From CALOCY01 sp942491975 (GTDB lineage: Bacteria; Bacteroidota; Bacteroidia; Bacteroidales; Prolixibacteraceae): 64,000 nucleotides of DNA. A program made the position numbers and the translations under genes. Below are positions 9,559-19,532 of this stretch, in pieces (the stretch's first letter is position 1; every line of letters begins with the position of its first letter). The stretch spans positions 930,001-994,000 of the forward strand of contig CALOCY010000004.1 in NCBI GenBank assembly GCA_942491975.1. The letters are read 5' to 3'. Under the pieces are notes generated by a model. The model was given only the letters and a program-made list of their open reading frames with translations. It did not search any database and had not been told where the DNA came from.

Positions 9559-11487
9559 TTACCTGAATATTACCGGCATGGGCTTGCGGCCTCCGAATGA
9601 GCGGAAACGTGGTTTAAGTTCTCCGGAGATCGAAAAACCGACAGCAGATGCCTCTTTGGGACGAATGGGATAAAAATCGAAGCGCAGCTGAATGGTGCGG
9701 AATATGAGCGATTCGTTCCGGATACGTAACCCTGCACCAATTCCTGCATACAACCGTTGGTGTTGAAGTGCCTCCCCGGCAGGGCCAATCATGGCAACAT
9801 CGGCATAGTAAAACGATGCAAACCTGAAATTATAAAAATCGCGGTTATGAAAAAAAACCGTTTCGGAACTTACAGATAGCCGCTGTGTCCCTTTTTTATG
9901 CGTGCTGTCAAATCCCCTGATCCCGTTTTTACCGTCCAGTGCCAGGAACTCCGAATTAAATCGCCGGATACCCAGCATGTAGTTCAGGTTAAAAAACTGC
10001 CGTACATTGTATTGCCGTACAAAAAAGCGGCGTGAAATATATGCGGTTGACAACTCCAGTACCCCCTGTTCAAATCGTTTGGAATTAAAAAATCCCCCGA
10101 AACAGACGGAATTATAAAGGTAATTATTCCGTTCGGTTAAAAATATACCGTGTGAAAAGGCCAGGTGGCTGTACCAGCGTTTTATAAACTCATCGTCATC
10201 GTACCCGACAACCATTTCGGCAAGGTGGCCGGCAGGGATATCTTCGGTACTGCCAAAACCATAAACAAGGTTATTCTGCCTGTGGTACCATTTTGAAAGG
10301 GCTACTCCCCCCCAAAATGATGTGGTATTGGAATAGTAGTGTTCATCTTCAATAGCAGTGGATTTATTCCATATATTTCGCCGTTCGACGCGGGAAGTTA
10401 CGATCAACGACGGGGTAGTGTATTGATGTCGTTTGCTTAAAGGAAAACGCTTTCCAAACCACGCTTCGGTGTAATCGTAAGAAAAAGGGGTTTCGCTATT
10501 AATAGGGTCATCAAACGATTTGTTAAAGGCCTTATTAAACCGGTATGTTATAAACCCGCCGCCATATTTGGTTTGTGGCGAAAGGAAATCCCGGTTCACC
10601 TGAAGCCCGTATCTCTCATGATTGAAAGTATTGCCGGCAGCAACTGAAAAATCAATAAAATTGCCGGCAATGTTGTTTATGTTATACTCGAACTCCCATC
10701 CGGTATGGGGTGACCTTTCGTTGTGTGTTACCAGCTTGGATACCAACTCGTGCCCGATGCCCATTATGTTTTTGTTGTACACTTCAAGTTCCAACCCTTC
10801 AAAAGAAGACCCCTCAATAGATCCTCCAAAAGAGAAAACATCTTTGGTTATGATATCAATATCCACAATATCGGGTTGATTTGATCGGGGGGCAACAACA
10901 AAACGCACGTCCTTGATAAACGGGTATGCCCGTATAATACGCTCATTCTCTGTCATTAAGAATGGGTTAAACACATCGCCGGTCTTAAAAAGAAGGGACT
11001 TGCGGACAAACGATTTACGGGTAGTTGTATGCAGTGTATTGGCAGTACACTTGATCCATGAACGGGTTTTTCTCCCCGGATCATCAAAACATGAACCGAA
11101 AACATCCAATTGGTTAAACTGTATGGAACCGATGATCTTTCCCTCAAATACCCTGAAATAATCACTTCGGTTTATATTGTTGTATTGTTGATTTGATGCT
11201 GGTGAGCAGATAATCCAATTGAAAAAAAGGCGGGTCAGTTTACCATTGGCCTGCCGGGTGCGTAAAGAATCGTAAAACACTTCCGGTGGATGGATATCAA
11301 TGGTTTCCAGACTATCAAATGTTTGATGGGGCGGGGGATATGTTTTATGGGATAAATAGTATAAGGTATCTTCTTTTTGTGCAACAACATAATCTCTCCT
11401 TTTCGAAATATCTTTAGCGGTTAAAGATTTCGATGAAAAAAACATGAAAAGCAATAAACTGCATAGAATAAATGCCTGCCTGTTCAT
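9559..11487 (-). CDS. POTRA-containing outer-membrane beta-barrel protein (BamA/TamA-like)
   Basis: This is a protein of about 642 residues with a signal peptide (MNRQAFILCSLLLFMFFSSKS). A POTRA-like segment around residues 150-215 contains RKSLLFKTGDVFNPFLMTENERIIRA and FIKDVRFVV (given here in parts), the usual pattern of Omp85-family POTRA domains. The remaining ~420 residues alternate polar and aromatic residues and end with an aromatic-rich strand, as in a 16-strand barrel. The ATG at 11487 is preferred to the GTG three codons upstream. It is shorter than BamA and has one recognisable POTRA, so it is more likely a TamA-like or lipid/protein insertion factor than the essential BamA. It stands alone between two oppositely oriented genes. 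Confidence 0.75.
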   Translation of the reverse strand: MNRQAFILCSLLLFMFFSSKSLTAKDISKRRDYVVAQKEDTLYYLSHKTYPPPHQTFDSLETIDIHPPEVFYDSLRTRQANGKLTRLFFNWIICSPASNQQYNNINRSDYFRVFEGKIIGSIQFNQLDVFGSCFDDPGRKTRSWIKCTANTLHTTTRKSFVRKSLLFKTGDVFNPFLMTENERIIRAYPFIKDVRFVVAPRSNQPDIVDIDIITKDVFSFGGSIEGSSFEGLELEVYNKNIMGIGHELVSKLVTHNERSPHTGWEFEYNINNIAGNFIDFSVAAGNTFNHERYGLQVNRDFLSPQTKYGGGFITYRFNKAFNKSFDDPINSETPFSYDYTEAWFGKRFPLSKRHQYTTPSLIVTSRVERRNIWNKSTAIEDEHYYSNTTSFWGGVALSKWYHRQNNLVYGFGSTEDIPAGHLAEMVVGYDDDEFIKRWYSHLAFSHGIFLTERNNYLYNSVCFGGFFNSKRFEQGVLELSTAYISRRFFVRQYNVRQFFNLNYMLGIRRFNSEFLALDGKNGIRGFDSTHKKGTQRLSVSSETVFFHNRDFYNFRFASFYYADVAMIGPAGEALQHQRLYAGIGAGLRIRNESLIFRTIQLRFDFYPIRPKEASAVGFSISGELKPRFRSFGGRKPMPVIFR

Positions 11488-11682
11488 TGTGCACACTTTT
11501 TGTAATTTTGTTTAGCGCATCCGAGGTTAAAAGATATGTTTTTTAATTGTTTTTTTCAACAATGAAGGATAAAGAGTAAAAAATATCGGTATCAGACGCA
11601 ACTTTCCATGTTTTTTTGAATCTTAAAAACATAAGAAGGTAATTGTTGTTAAATAAATATAGGATTAAATAGACGGAAAAAG

Positions 11683-12372
11683 ATGAAAAAGTTTTTAATG
11701 ATTTTATCGGGGATACTATTGCTGGGAATATTTTCAGCGTGTGACTTGGATGATGACGGGTACTCTTTATCCGACTTTTGGATACAAATAGGAAACATTG
11801 AAAAAACAGGGGAAGGGAACACCGATTATATTGTTAACCTGGATGACAGTACATTGCTCTATCCCCTTGCATTTGCAAATCCGTACTTCGAAACTGAGGA
11901 TAACCAGCGTGTACTCGTCAACTATACCATACTTGATGAGCGGAATGCTGCATCGGAAGAAGAAGCATACTATGTGAAGATTAATGCGATGAGAGAAGTG
12001 CTTACGAAAAATATCATTGAGCTTACCGAAGCAATAGAAGACTCTGTCGGGAATGATCCTGTTCATGTGCGGGATGCATGGATTGCCAAAAACTACCTCA
12101 ACTTTGAACTGGAATACTATGGAGGCTATGTAATTCACTACGTCAACCTGGGAATTGATGCAGCTGATAATCCGGAAGGCGCAGAAGAGGTAACCCTGCA
12201 ATTCAGGCACAATGGCAACGATGATCCGGCAGAAATGCTCAAATATGCATTGGTGAGTTTCGACCTTAATAGTTTGGATTTAGAAGCAGGAACAGTGCAA
12301 ACGCTAAGGATAAAAGCAAAAGAGTATGATAACGAGGAATATGAGGAGACGTTCATATACACGGTCCCCTAA
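11683..12372 (+). CDS. NigD-like lipoprotein
   Basis: The protein is a 229-residue secreted lipoprotein. The signal sequence ends in the lipobox FSAC at Cys20 and is followed by DLDDDGYSLSDFW, the characteristic start of NigD-like proteins, in which an OB-like N-terminal domain precedes a C-terminal beta-sandwich. The C-terminal part (residues ~130-229) has alternating strands and the RIKAKEYDNE segment. NigD-type proteins are common in Bacteroidota, but their biochemical role is not established; an immunity or envelope function has been inferred for the founding member. The gene is monocistronic with a strong terminator at 12443. Confidence 0.8.
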   Translation: MKKFLMILSGILLLGIFSACDLDDDGYSLSDFWIQIGNIEKTGEGNTDYIVNLDDSTLLYPLAFANPYFETEDNQRVLVNYTILDERNAASEEEAYYVKINAMREVLTKNIIELTEAIEDSVGNDPVHVRDAWIAKNYLNFELEYYGGYVIHYVNLGIDAADNPEGAEEVTLQFRHNGNDDPAEMLKYALVSFDLNSLDLEAGTVQTLRIKAKEYDNEEYEETFIYTVP

Positions 12373-12442
12373 TGCTGATTCATAAATATAGTTACCAGGG
12401 TGTAAACCCCTTTCTCCAATGTTAGATTTGGGGTTCGATCGG

Positions 12443-12470
12443 GCCTGTCCTTGCCGGGACAGGCTTTTTT
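12443..12470 (+). terminator. Terminator of the NigD-like gene
   Basis: The hairpin GCCTGTCC-TTGCC-GGGACAGGC is followed by six T residues, about 70 bases after the stop. Confidence 0.85.
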
Positions 12471-12486
12471 GTGCGCGAAAATAGGC

Positions 12487-12494
12487 TACCTTTG
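12487..12494 (+). promoter_or_regulatory. -7 box TACCTTTG directly before the U32 gene
   Basis: TACCTTTG matches TAnnTTTG and ends only five bases before the ATG at 12500. Transcription would therefore begin at or within a few bases of the start codon, so the mRNA would be leaderless or nearly so. This also supports the choice of start. Confidence 0.55.
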
Positions 12495-12499
12495 TAACG

Positions 12500-14482
12500 A
12501 TGAAAAAACCAGAACTATTACTTCCTGCGGGAAATAGCGAGAACTTTTTTGCAGCCGTTGAAGGCGGGGCTGATGCCGTGTATTTGGGATTGAAAGAATT
12601 TAATGCGCGGGGTCGGGCATTAAATTTCTCTTCTGGACAACTGGTTGAATTGCTTAAGGAAGCAAAAAAGAAAAATGTAAAAGTTTATGTGACACTCAAT
12701 ACTGTCATTAAGAATGAAGAATTACCTCAATTATTCGATGTGCTCGATATGCTCTCACAAACCGGCATTGCTGCTGTAATTGTGCAGGATTGGGGTGTAT
12801 TAGGATTGATAAAAAAACACTTTCCGCAACTGAAGATACATGCCAGCACCCAAATGGCCAATCACAACTCTTCAGGTGTTAATCATGCAGAGAAAGTGGG
12901 GTTTGAACGGGTTATCCTTGCCCGGGAACTCACGTTTAGGGAACTAAAATTGATTAAACGAAAAACAAAGCTGGAACTGGAAATATTTGTGCATGGGGCG
13001 CTGTGCTACTCATTCTCTGGAATGTGCCTGTTTAGCAGCTACCTGGGAGGCTCCGGGGCCAATCGTGGACACTGTACCCAGCCGTGCCGTCGCAACTACA
13101 ATACGGGCAACAGCAGCAAATATGTTTTTAGTTTGAAAGACAACCAGGTGATTGACCGTGTCCCTGAACTATCGGAAATGGGGATTGCCTCTTTAAAAAT
13201 TGAAGGGCGGTTGAAATCGGCAGAATATGTGCATAAAGTAGCCCAGGCTTACCGAAAAGTGATTGATAACCCGCTGGCATTGCCTGAGGCGCATGAATTG
13301 CTTAAATACGACTTTGGACGAGAGAAAACAGCTTATTTTTTAGGAGGAAAAGTAAACGAAAGTATTACCGAAAATCCCAATACAGGACTGCTGACAGGCA
13401 TCGTTTGGGCAGTTAATAAAGAGACCATTACGTTACAATCGGATATAGAACTGGAAAAAGGCTACCGGGTAAGGGTGCGTTCCAAAACGGGGGACGACCA
13501 GGTTGCCATAAAACTAAAAGAGGTAACTGTTGACGAAAAAGGCAACTACGTTGTGCCTTACACGGAAAAAGGCATCAGAAGGGGAGACCTGGTCTTTCTG
13601 GCCGACTTCCGGCAGGATAAATTCAAAGCACGGATTGATGATGAAGGGGTGAAGCTTAAAAAACAAATTCCCCCGGCTAAGCGGGATACCATTCTGAAAA
13701 ATCTCGTATCAGGCGACAGGCTCAGGCGTGAAGAAATTTATGTGCGGATCGACAGCCTGAAATGGATGCGTAAACTGCACCTGAACGAAATTGAAGGGGT
13801 AATTTTGCGATTCTCACAAAAAGAGTGGCAGGAATTTAAGCCCAATGTGCCTTTTGTGCAAAAAAATATTCACAAATTTATTGTTGAACTCCCCAAATTC
13901 ATTGCTGAAGAAGAACAGGACAACTACAAAGAATTATCTCTCCGGTTAAAACGGGCCGGGTTCGGCAGGTTTATGGTAAGCCACCTGTCACAGTCCCTTC
14001 TTTTGCCACCGGGCGTTGAAATATCGGCCAATGAAAATGTATATGCTTACAACGATGCAGCCATTGCCTTCATCCGCAGCCAGGGGATAAAAATGTGGGC
14101 TTACCCGCAGGAAAACGACAGCGAAAACCTATTTGCCGGGAAAGACCGTTCAGGCATTGTGCCGGTATACTTCTACCCCGAACTGTTCTACTCCCGGATG
14201 CCTGTTAAACTCGATCGTACCGAAGAAACATTTGCCGATGACAAGGAATTTCGTTTCAAACGCATTATGCGGGAGGGGATAACCACTGTTATTCCTGACA
14301 AACCCGTTGCACTGCTTCATTATCATAAACAACTAAGAGCTGAGGGATTTCGACGGTTCCTGATCGATTTTTGTGGCGAAAGCGAATCTAAAAATGTATA
14401 CAAACGGGTATTCTCAAAATTCGCCTTTAACGAACAAATACAACCTTCTACTGCATTCAATTTCAAGAAGGGATTGAAATAA
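12500..14482 (+). CDS. U32-family protein, likely 23S rRNA/tRNA hydroxylation factor (RlhA/TrhP type)
   Basis: This 660-residue protein belongs to the peptidase U32 family. The N-terminus KPELLLPAGNSENFFAAVEG and the signature EIFVHGALCYSFSGMCLFSS (about residues 160-181), followed by the cysteine cluster RGHCTQPCRR, are diagnostic. Members with these cysteines and a C-terminal extension of this length (RlhA about 650 residues in E. coli) are needed for prephenate-dependent hydroxylation of 23S rRNA C2501, and shorter relatives (TrhP) for tRNA uridine hydroxylation. The name peptidase is historical. The length favours RlhA, but TrhP-type activity cannot be excluded. The gene is monocistronic; the next gene starts 262 bases later. 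Confidence 0.85.
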   Translation: MKKPELLLPAGNSENFFAAVEGGADAVYLGLKEFNARGRALNFSSGQLVELLKEAKKKNVKVYVTLNTVIKNEELPQLFDVLDMLSQTGIAAVIVQDWGVLGLIKKHFPQLKIHASTQMANHNSSGVNHAEKVGFERVILARELTFRELKLIKRKTKLELEIFVHGALCYSFSGMCLFSSYLGGSGANRGHCTQPCRRNYNTGNSSKYVFSLKDNQVIDRVPELSEMGIASLKIEGRLKSAEYVHKVAQAYRKVIDNPLALPEAHELLKYDFGREKTAYFLGGKVNESITENPNTGLLTGIVWAVNKETITLQSDIELEKGYRVRVRSKTGDDQVAIKLKEVTVDEKGNYVVPYTEKGIRRGDLVFLADFRQDKFKARIDDEGVKLKKQIPPAKRDTILKNLVSGDRLRREEIYVRIDSLKWMRKLHLNEIEGVILRFSQKEWQEFKPNVPFVQKNIHKFIVELPKFIAEEEQDNYKELSLRLKRAGFGRFMVSHLSQSLLLPPGVEISANENVYAYNDAAIAFIRSQGIKMWAYPQENDSENLFAGKDRSGIVPVYFYPELFYSRMPVKLDRTEETFADDKEFRFKRIMREGITTVIPDKPVALLHYHKQLRAEGFRRFLIDFCGESESKNVYKRVFSKFAFNEQIQPSTAFNFKKGLK

Positions 14483-14606
14483 ATAATTTTTAGAGCCAAG
14501 AATCAAAACAGTTTCTAAAAGTCAGGATGATTATGAGAGGGGCTTTCCCCTGTAATATAACCTGCAGTTTTAACGGTAGGTACAATACAATACAATGAGA
14601 CACCCG

Positions 14607-14622
14607 AACGGTTTTAACCGTT
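14607..14622. repeat. AACGGTTTTAACCGTT palindrome
   Basis: A 16-bp near-perfect palindrome followed by CTAAAACGGTT, forming alternative hairpins in the gap before the GH38 gene. A very similar string, aaccgttttaacggtt, lies near 54856. A short tandem of aaactac units (about 14719-14740) directly precedes the GH38 start. Confidence 0.6.
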
Positions 14623-14744
14623 TTCAAACTGCTAAAACGGTTGTGGGGGTATGGTGTAACAACTTCCGGGGTTAACTCCGGTTTATTGGAAACGGCAGAT
14701 AATGAAATCACAAACCATAAACTACAAACTACAAACTACAAACC

Positions 14745-17700
14745 ATGAACCGCACATTATTTTCTTTATTGCTTGCACTGCTGACAATCAGCAGTACTGT
14801 TGTAGCAAACGACACGCTTCCGTTTGGTGAAGGTGACATCATTCTTCAGGGCTATGACAAAAAAATAAGTGGTAACGATTTCAGGTACAACTCAACTGTT
14901 CCCGATATCAACGACTGCATGCTTGTAAGGGCGTTAAGTGGAAAACAATCGATGGTATGGCAGACAGAAGCGATACCGGCATCATTCGAGGGGGAATATG
15001 CAACGTTTGTCTGGCTGGCAGGGGTTGGCTGCAACATGGGCAACAAGCGGATGGAATTCTATATAAACGGGAAGAAGAAATTTGAATTCTATACCGAACA
15101 ACGAAAAATGTGGAATTATAACAATGATGATGGCACAGCGTTGCATTTCAGGCACAATGCATTTGACGGGGCAAGGGATCAATTCGGCTTTATGTTCCTA
15201 CGGGTGCCGGTAGCGAAATACCCCAAAGGCCAGCCACTTGAACTTAAAGTTGTGGGGAGCAAATCGAACAGCCAGTCATGGTACATGACATTCAAAGCCA
15301 GCCTTAAGCCTGGACTCGATTTTAAATCGTTTCCGGTGATCTTTACGGAAAACGGAACAGCAAAACAGGCCATTGCTGCCAGTGTCTTTCACTATGGTAA
15401 ACCTGCCAGGGCTGAAATTTATGCCGATGGTAAGCCGGTAAAAGAAGTATCATTGGAATTTGGCCACAACTACTTCCGTTTCGGATGGCCTAAAGTAACA
15501 GCAGATCAGAAAGTGAAATTCTCCCTCGTATCGGGTGATTTTAAGGATGAAAAAGAGCTGACCATAAAACCGGTCAGGAAATGGCGGGTAAACTTTGTGC
15601 AACACTCCCATACCGATATTGGCTATACCCGTTCCCAAACCGAAATACTGGCTGAACACCTGCGCTTTATTGACTATGCACTGGACTATTGTGACGCAAC
15701 CGATGATTATCCGGCGTCATCGCAATTTCGCTGGACATGTGAAGCTTCATGGGCTGTTGACGAATACCTCAAAAGCCGTCCGAAAGAACAGGTTGAACGC
15801 CTGAAAAAACGGGTAAAAGAGGGGCGGATTGAACTAACAGGCATGTATTTCAACTTTGATGAGCTTCCCGACGAACAGACATTGGCGGCATCGCTGGCAC
15901 CCATAAAGCGGTTCAAAGAAAACGGGTTGGACGTGAAAGTAGCCATGCAAAACGACATTAACGGTATAGGGTGGTGTTTTAACGACTACTTTACTTCGTT
16001 GGGAATTAAGTATCTGAACATGGGTACGCACGGCCACAGGGCATTGATCTGTTTCGACAAGCCTACCCTGTTTTGGTGGGAATCCCCGTCAGGTAACCGC
16101 ATGCTTGCCTTCAGGGCAGAACACTACATGACCGGAAATACGGTATTTGGCATTCATACACAAAACTTCAAGCTGTTTGAAGACCGGCTGTTAACCTATC
16201 TGGTCGACCTAGAAAAGAAAGGCTACCCGTACGAGGCCATATCCATTCAGCACTCGGGGTATTTGACCGATAATGCTGCGCCCTCTACACTGGCAGGCGA
16301 CATAATCAGGCAATGGAACGAAAAATACGAATGGCCCCAACTTAAAACAGCTACAGCAACTGAATTTTTTAAAGAAATCGAAGATAAACATGCCGGGGAA
16401 CTGCCTGTTTATCGTGCTGCCTGGCCCGACTGGTGGACAGATGGTTTTGGATCGGGTGCACGTGAAGTGGCAGCAACACGCCAGGCGCATAGCGACATTA
16501 TCGCTTACCAGGGGGCGTTGTCGATGGCAACGGCGATGGGGGCAAAGCTGCCTGAAGGGATTCACGACCGGGTTGATGAGGTCAATAAAGCCATCCTCTT
16601 TTATGACGAACACACCTTTGGCTCATCGGAGAGCGTAAGAGACCCCTACGGGCAGGCCACAATGGAGCAACGGGCACTAAAAGAGTCGTATGCCTGGGAA
16701 GCATTTCGAAAAGCCCGGATGGTGGGGGAAGAAGCGATGGGGGTGCTTCAAAACCGCTTTACGAAAGAAGAAAAACCTTCGATTGTGGTATTCAATACCA
16801 TGAACATTGCCCGGAGCGGGCTGGCAAATGCCTATATCGACTACCAGATTGTGCCCAATGGCAAAGCATTTGAAATTACGAATAGGGATGGTAACAAGAT
16901 AGCCATCCAGAAACTTAGCCACTCACACGATGGGGCATATTGCGGGTTATGGGTGGAGGATATCCCGGCATTCGGATATAAAAAGTATTTCATAAAGCTA
17001 AAAGAAGAGGAACAACCCGATAAAGCAAAAGCAGAAGTTATAAACGAGGTGGAAAACAGGTGGTACAAAATAGCAATCGATCCTTCAAAGGGGGTAATTA
17101 CCAGTCTGTTCGACAAAGAGTTAAAAAAGGAATTGACCGATCAGAAATCGGAATGGGGAATGGGGCAATTTATATACGAGGAGTTGGGAAACCGTTCGCA
17201 GATGGAGGCATTTTACCTGGATGACTACAAAAGATCAACGCTTAGCGAAGTATCATTTGATGGCTATGAAAAGGGGGAAGTGTGGAACACCGTACGTTTT
17301 AAAGGGGAAACCGATGCAGCATACGCTCCCAATGGGTTTGAATTTGAGCTAAGGCTCTACAATACCGCCAAAAGAATAGACTTTGCCTATATGATCCGTA
17401 AAAAACCGGTGGTTGAACCGGAAGGGATCTATGTAGCCTTCCCGTTTATGTTGGAAAATGGTAAAATGTATTGCGATGTGCCCGGCGGGACAATGGAAGC
17501 CGGGATTGATCAGATTCCGGGTTCGGCAAACGACTGGAACACCATTCAGAATTTTGTGAGCATACGAAACAGCAACGAACAAATTATCTTTGGCTGCCAT
17601 GAAGCACCGCTGATGCAGCTGGGGGGCATAAATACCGGTCGTTATAAAGCGGGGGCTGTCCCTGAAACGAACCATATATACGGGTGGCCGATGAACAACT

Positions 17701-18119
17701 ACTGGGTGACCAATTTCAATGCCGATCAGCGTGGGGTATTCCGGTGGGTGTACAGCTTTACCTCGTTGGCCAATAACAGCAATAGCGTGGCAACAAATAC
17801 CGGATGGGGCAACCGTGTGCCTTTGCTGGCAAGGGTATTGCCTGCGGGGAATAGCAAAGAAGGTGAAAGCGAAGCCGGGTTACTATCGTTTTCAGCCGAT
17901 AATGTGTTGATGGTGAACGCAAAACCTGAAAAGGGAGGAAAAACACTGGTACTTCAACTGCGCGAGACAGCAGGGAAAAATACGGATTTTACAGTCAGCA
18001 ATACCAACAAGCCATTGACCGTTCAGGAGGTGAATGTAATAGGGGAGGTTATTGCAGAAAAAAGTAAAAAGATAACATTTAAGCCGTATGAGCTGAAATT
18101 TGTGCGGGTAGAACTGTAG
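14745..18119 (+). CDS. Glycoside hydrolase family 38 (alpha-mannosidase-like), secreted
   Basis: The protein has 1124 residues with a signal peptide (MNRTLFSLLLALLTISSTVVA). An N-terminal accessory beta domain covers about residues 20-275. The GH38 catalytic domain begins at VNFVQHSHTDIGYT; His289 and Asp291 fit the zinc ligands of the family's HxHxD motif. Asp404 in AMQNDINGIGW fits the catalytic nucleophile, as its spacing from the zinc Asp (113) is close to that of Golgi mannosidase II (112). The GH38 C-terminal beta domains fill residues ~750-1124. It probably trims alpha-mannosides from glycans in the periplasm. No susCD or other glycan genes are adjacent, so it is not in an obvious polysaccharide locus. 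Exact linkage specificity cannot be read from the sequence. Confidence 0.85.
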   Translation: MNRTLFSLLLALLTISSTVVANDTLPFGEGDIILQGYDKKISGNDFRYNSTVPDINDCMLVRALSGKQSMVWQTEAIPASFEGEYATFVWLAGVGCNMGNKRMEFYINGKKKFEFYTEQRKMWNYNNDDGTALHFRHNAFDGARDQFGFMFLRVPVAKYPKGQPLELKVVGSKSNSQSWYMTFKASLKPGLDFKSFPVIFTENGTAKQAIAASVFHYGKPARAEIYADGKPVKEVSLEFGHNYFRFGWPKVTADQKVKFSLVSGDFKDEKELTIKPVRKWRVNFVQHSHTDIGYTRSQTEILAEHLRFIDYALDYCDATDDYPASSQFRWTCEASWAVDEYLKSRPKEQVERLKKRVKEGRIELTGMYFNFDELPDEQTLAASLAPIKRFKENGLDVKVAMQNDINGIGWCFNDYFTSLGIKYLNMGTHGHRALICFDKPTLFWWESPSGNRMLAFRAEHYMTGNTVFGIHTQNFKLFEDRLLTYLVDLEKKGYPYEAISIQHSGYLTDNAAPSTLAGDIIRQWNEKYEWPQLKTATATEFFKEIEDKHAGELPVYRAAWPDWWTDGFGSGAREVAATRQAHSDIIAYQGALSMATAMGAKLPEGIHDRVDEVNKAILFYDEHTFGSSESVRDPYGQATMEQRALKESYAWEAFRKARMVGEEAMGVLQNRFTKEEKPSIVVFNTMNIARSGLANAYIDYQIVPNGKAFEITNRDGNKIAIQKLSHSHDGAYCGLWVEDIPAFGYKKYFIKLKEEEQPDKAKAEVINEVENRWYKIAIDPSKGVITSLFDKELKKELTDQKSEWGMGQFIYEELGNRSQMEAFYLDDYKRSTLSEVSFDGYEKGEVWNTVRFKGETDAAYAPNGFEFELRLYNTAKRIDFAYMIRKKPVVEPEGIYVAFPFMLENGKMYCDVPGGTMEAGIDQIPGSANDWNTIQNFVSIRNSNEQIIFGCHEAPLMQLGGINTGRYKAGAVPETNHIYGWPMNNYWVTNFNADQRGVFRWVYSFTSLANNSNSVATNTGWGNRVPLLARVLPAGNSKEGESEAGLLSFSADNVLMVNAKPEKGGKTLVLQLRETAGKNTDFTVSNTNKPLTVQEVNVIGEVIAEKSKKITFKPYELKFVRVEL

Positions 18120-18195
18120 CTTTTCAGTTTATTGAGGATATCTCAAAAATCTTCGTGTTCTTCGTGGTTATCTTTTAACTTCAGTTCGATTTAAG

Positions 18196-18281
18196 AATTT
18201 GAATTAAAATGCTATTAATCTGATTTGTAGTTCTTTATTGCTATATATGTCTTGGATAAAGATGTTTTATAGTCGAACTCA
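18196..18281. repeat. Dispersed intergenic repeat, copy 1
   Basis: About 86 bases resemble 36555-36643 in the same orientation. They share an identical 31-base 3' block beginning cttggataaagatg and ending agtcgaactca, and most of the 5' half (ctattaatctgattt). Both copies lie downstream of a plus-strand gene. There is no open frame and no terminator-like hairpin. Confidence 0.75.
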
Positions 18282-18383
18282 TGTTTTTAAATTATCGAAC
18301 CACAAAGTCTCACAAAAGAAGGCACAAAGTTCACAAAGCAACTGAATGATTATTTCTTATACTTTTTTGACACCCTCTGTCAA

Positions 18384-19427
18384 TTACGTATCTTTTTTCT
18401 GCTGTTTCACCAGCTCTTTGGTCGACAACAACCCGCAGGCGGCAAAAATATCTTCCCCCCTTGATTTACGGATGGTCGTGAGGATACCTTTATCGTTGAG
18501 GCGCTCTTTAAACAGCTCGACCTGCTCAATAGGTGTACCTTTTAACGGTACATCGGGGATGGAATGAAAACGTATAAGGTTAATCCGGCACCGCAGCCCG
18601 TCAAGCAGGCGGGCAAGTGCCGATACATGGCGCAGGGTATCATTTATCCCGTCAAACAGAATGTACTCAAACGATATGCGGCGGTGTTGTGTGAACGTAT
18701 GTTCCCGCAGGGCATCAATCACTTCTGCTATGGGATAAGCCTGCTGGACAGGCATCAGGTTACTGCGCTCGTCATCAAAAGGGGTGTGCAGCGATACGGC
18801 CAGATGGCACCTGGTCTTTTCAAGGAATGTACGTATAGCCGGAATTATTCCGATGGTAGAAACTGTAATGCGTGAAGGGCTCCAGCCAAAACCATAATCC
18901 GAAGTCATTACCTCAAGGCTTTTCAATACTTCGTCAAGGTTATCGAAAGGTTCGCCCATACCCATATAAACCAGGTTGGTCAGCTGTTGGAATTCGGGCA
19001 GGCTCTTTACCTGGTTCAGGATCTCCCCGGAACTCAACTGCCCCTGGAAACCCTGTTTGCCGGTCATACAAAAAAGGCACCCCATCTTACAGCCCGCTTG
19101 TGATGATACACAAAGTGTGGCCCGGTCAGCATCGGGGATATAGGCCGCTTCGATAAACGTTTCGTTATCTCCCTGATAAAGGTACTTTTTAGTACCATCG
19201 ACCGACACCTGCTCCTTTACCGGCGGATGAAGCCCGACGGTATATGTTTCGGATAAAAGCGCACGCCCTTTTTTCGAAATATTGGTCATCTCATCAATCG
19301 ATGACACCTCTTTTTTATACAGCCAGTCAGTCAGCTGTTTGGCTGTAAATTTAGGTAACCCAACTGTTGTTGCCAGCTCTTGCAGATCCGACAATGTTTT
19401 TCCGAATAGGGGTTCTTTATTTTGCAT
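18384..19427 (-). CDS. rlmN: 23S rRNA (adenine2503-C2)-methyltransferase RlmN
   Basis: This is a 347-residue dual-specificity radical SAM methyltransferase that modifies A2503 of 23S rRNA and usually A37 of some tRNAs. The radical SAM cluster CKMGCLFC (Cys113, Cys117, Cys120) has the CxxxCxxC spacing of the family. YMGMGEPFDN near residue 175 and the C-terminal Cys in FAACGLLSTK (the resolving methyl-carrier region) are present. Length and domain order match RlmN. It lies 106 bases downstream of the transporter gene on the same strand and could be cotranscribed or independent. Confidence 0.96.
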   Translation of the reverse strand: MQNKEPLFGKTLSDLQELATTVGLPKFTAKQLTDWLYKKEVSSIDEMTNISKKGRALLSETYTVGLHPPVKEQVSVDGTKKYLYQGDNETFIEAAYIPDADRATLCVSSQAGCKMGCLFCMTGKQGFQGQLSSGEILNQVKSLPEFQQLTNLVYMGMGEPFDNLDEVLKSLEVMTSDYGFGWSPSRITVSTIGIIPAIRTFLEKTRCHLAVSLHTPFDDERSNLMPVQQAYPIAEVIDALREHTFTQHRRISFEYILFDGINDTLRHVSALARLLDGLRCRINLIRFHSIPDVPLKGTPIEQVELFKERLNDKGILTTIRKSRGEDIFAACGLLSTKELVKQQKKDT

Positions 19428-19532
19428 GTCCTAAATTCTGTTTAATCGACAAAGACCTCTTCAATAATTGCGTTTGTCAGGTATTTAATGTCTGGAAATC
19501 CAATAGCCTATTTGTCTAAAATCTTTTATAAT

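Noticed and set aside
14719..14740. The aaactac tandem before the GH38 gene as a regulatory array
   Set aside because: There are only about three imperfect 7-base units; short AC-rich stretches of this kind before start codons are common, and nothing supports a function.
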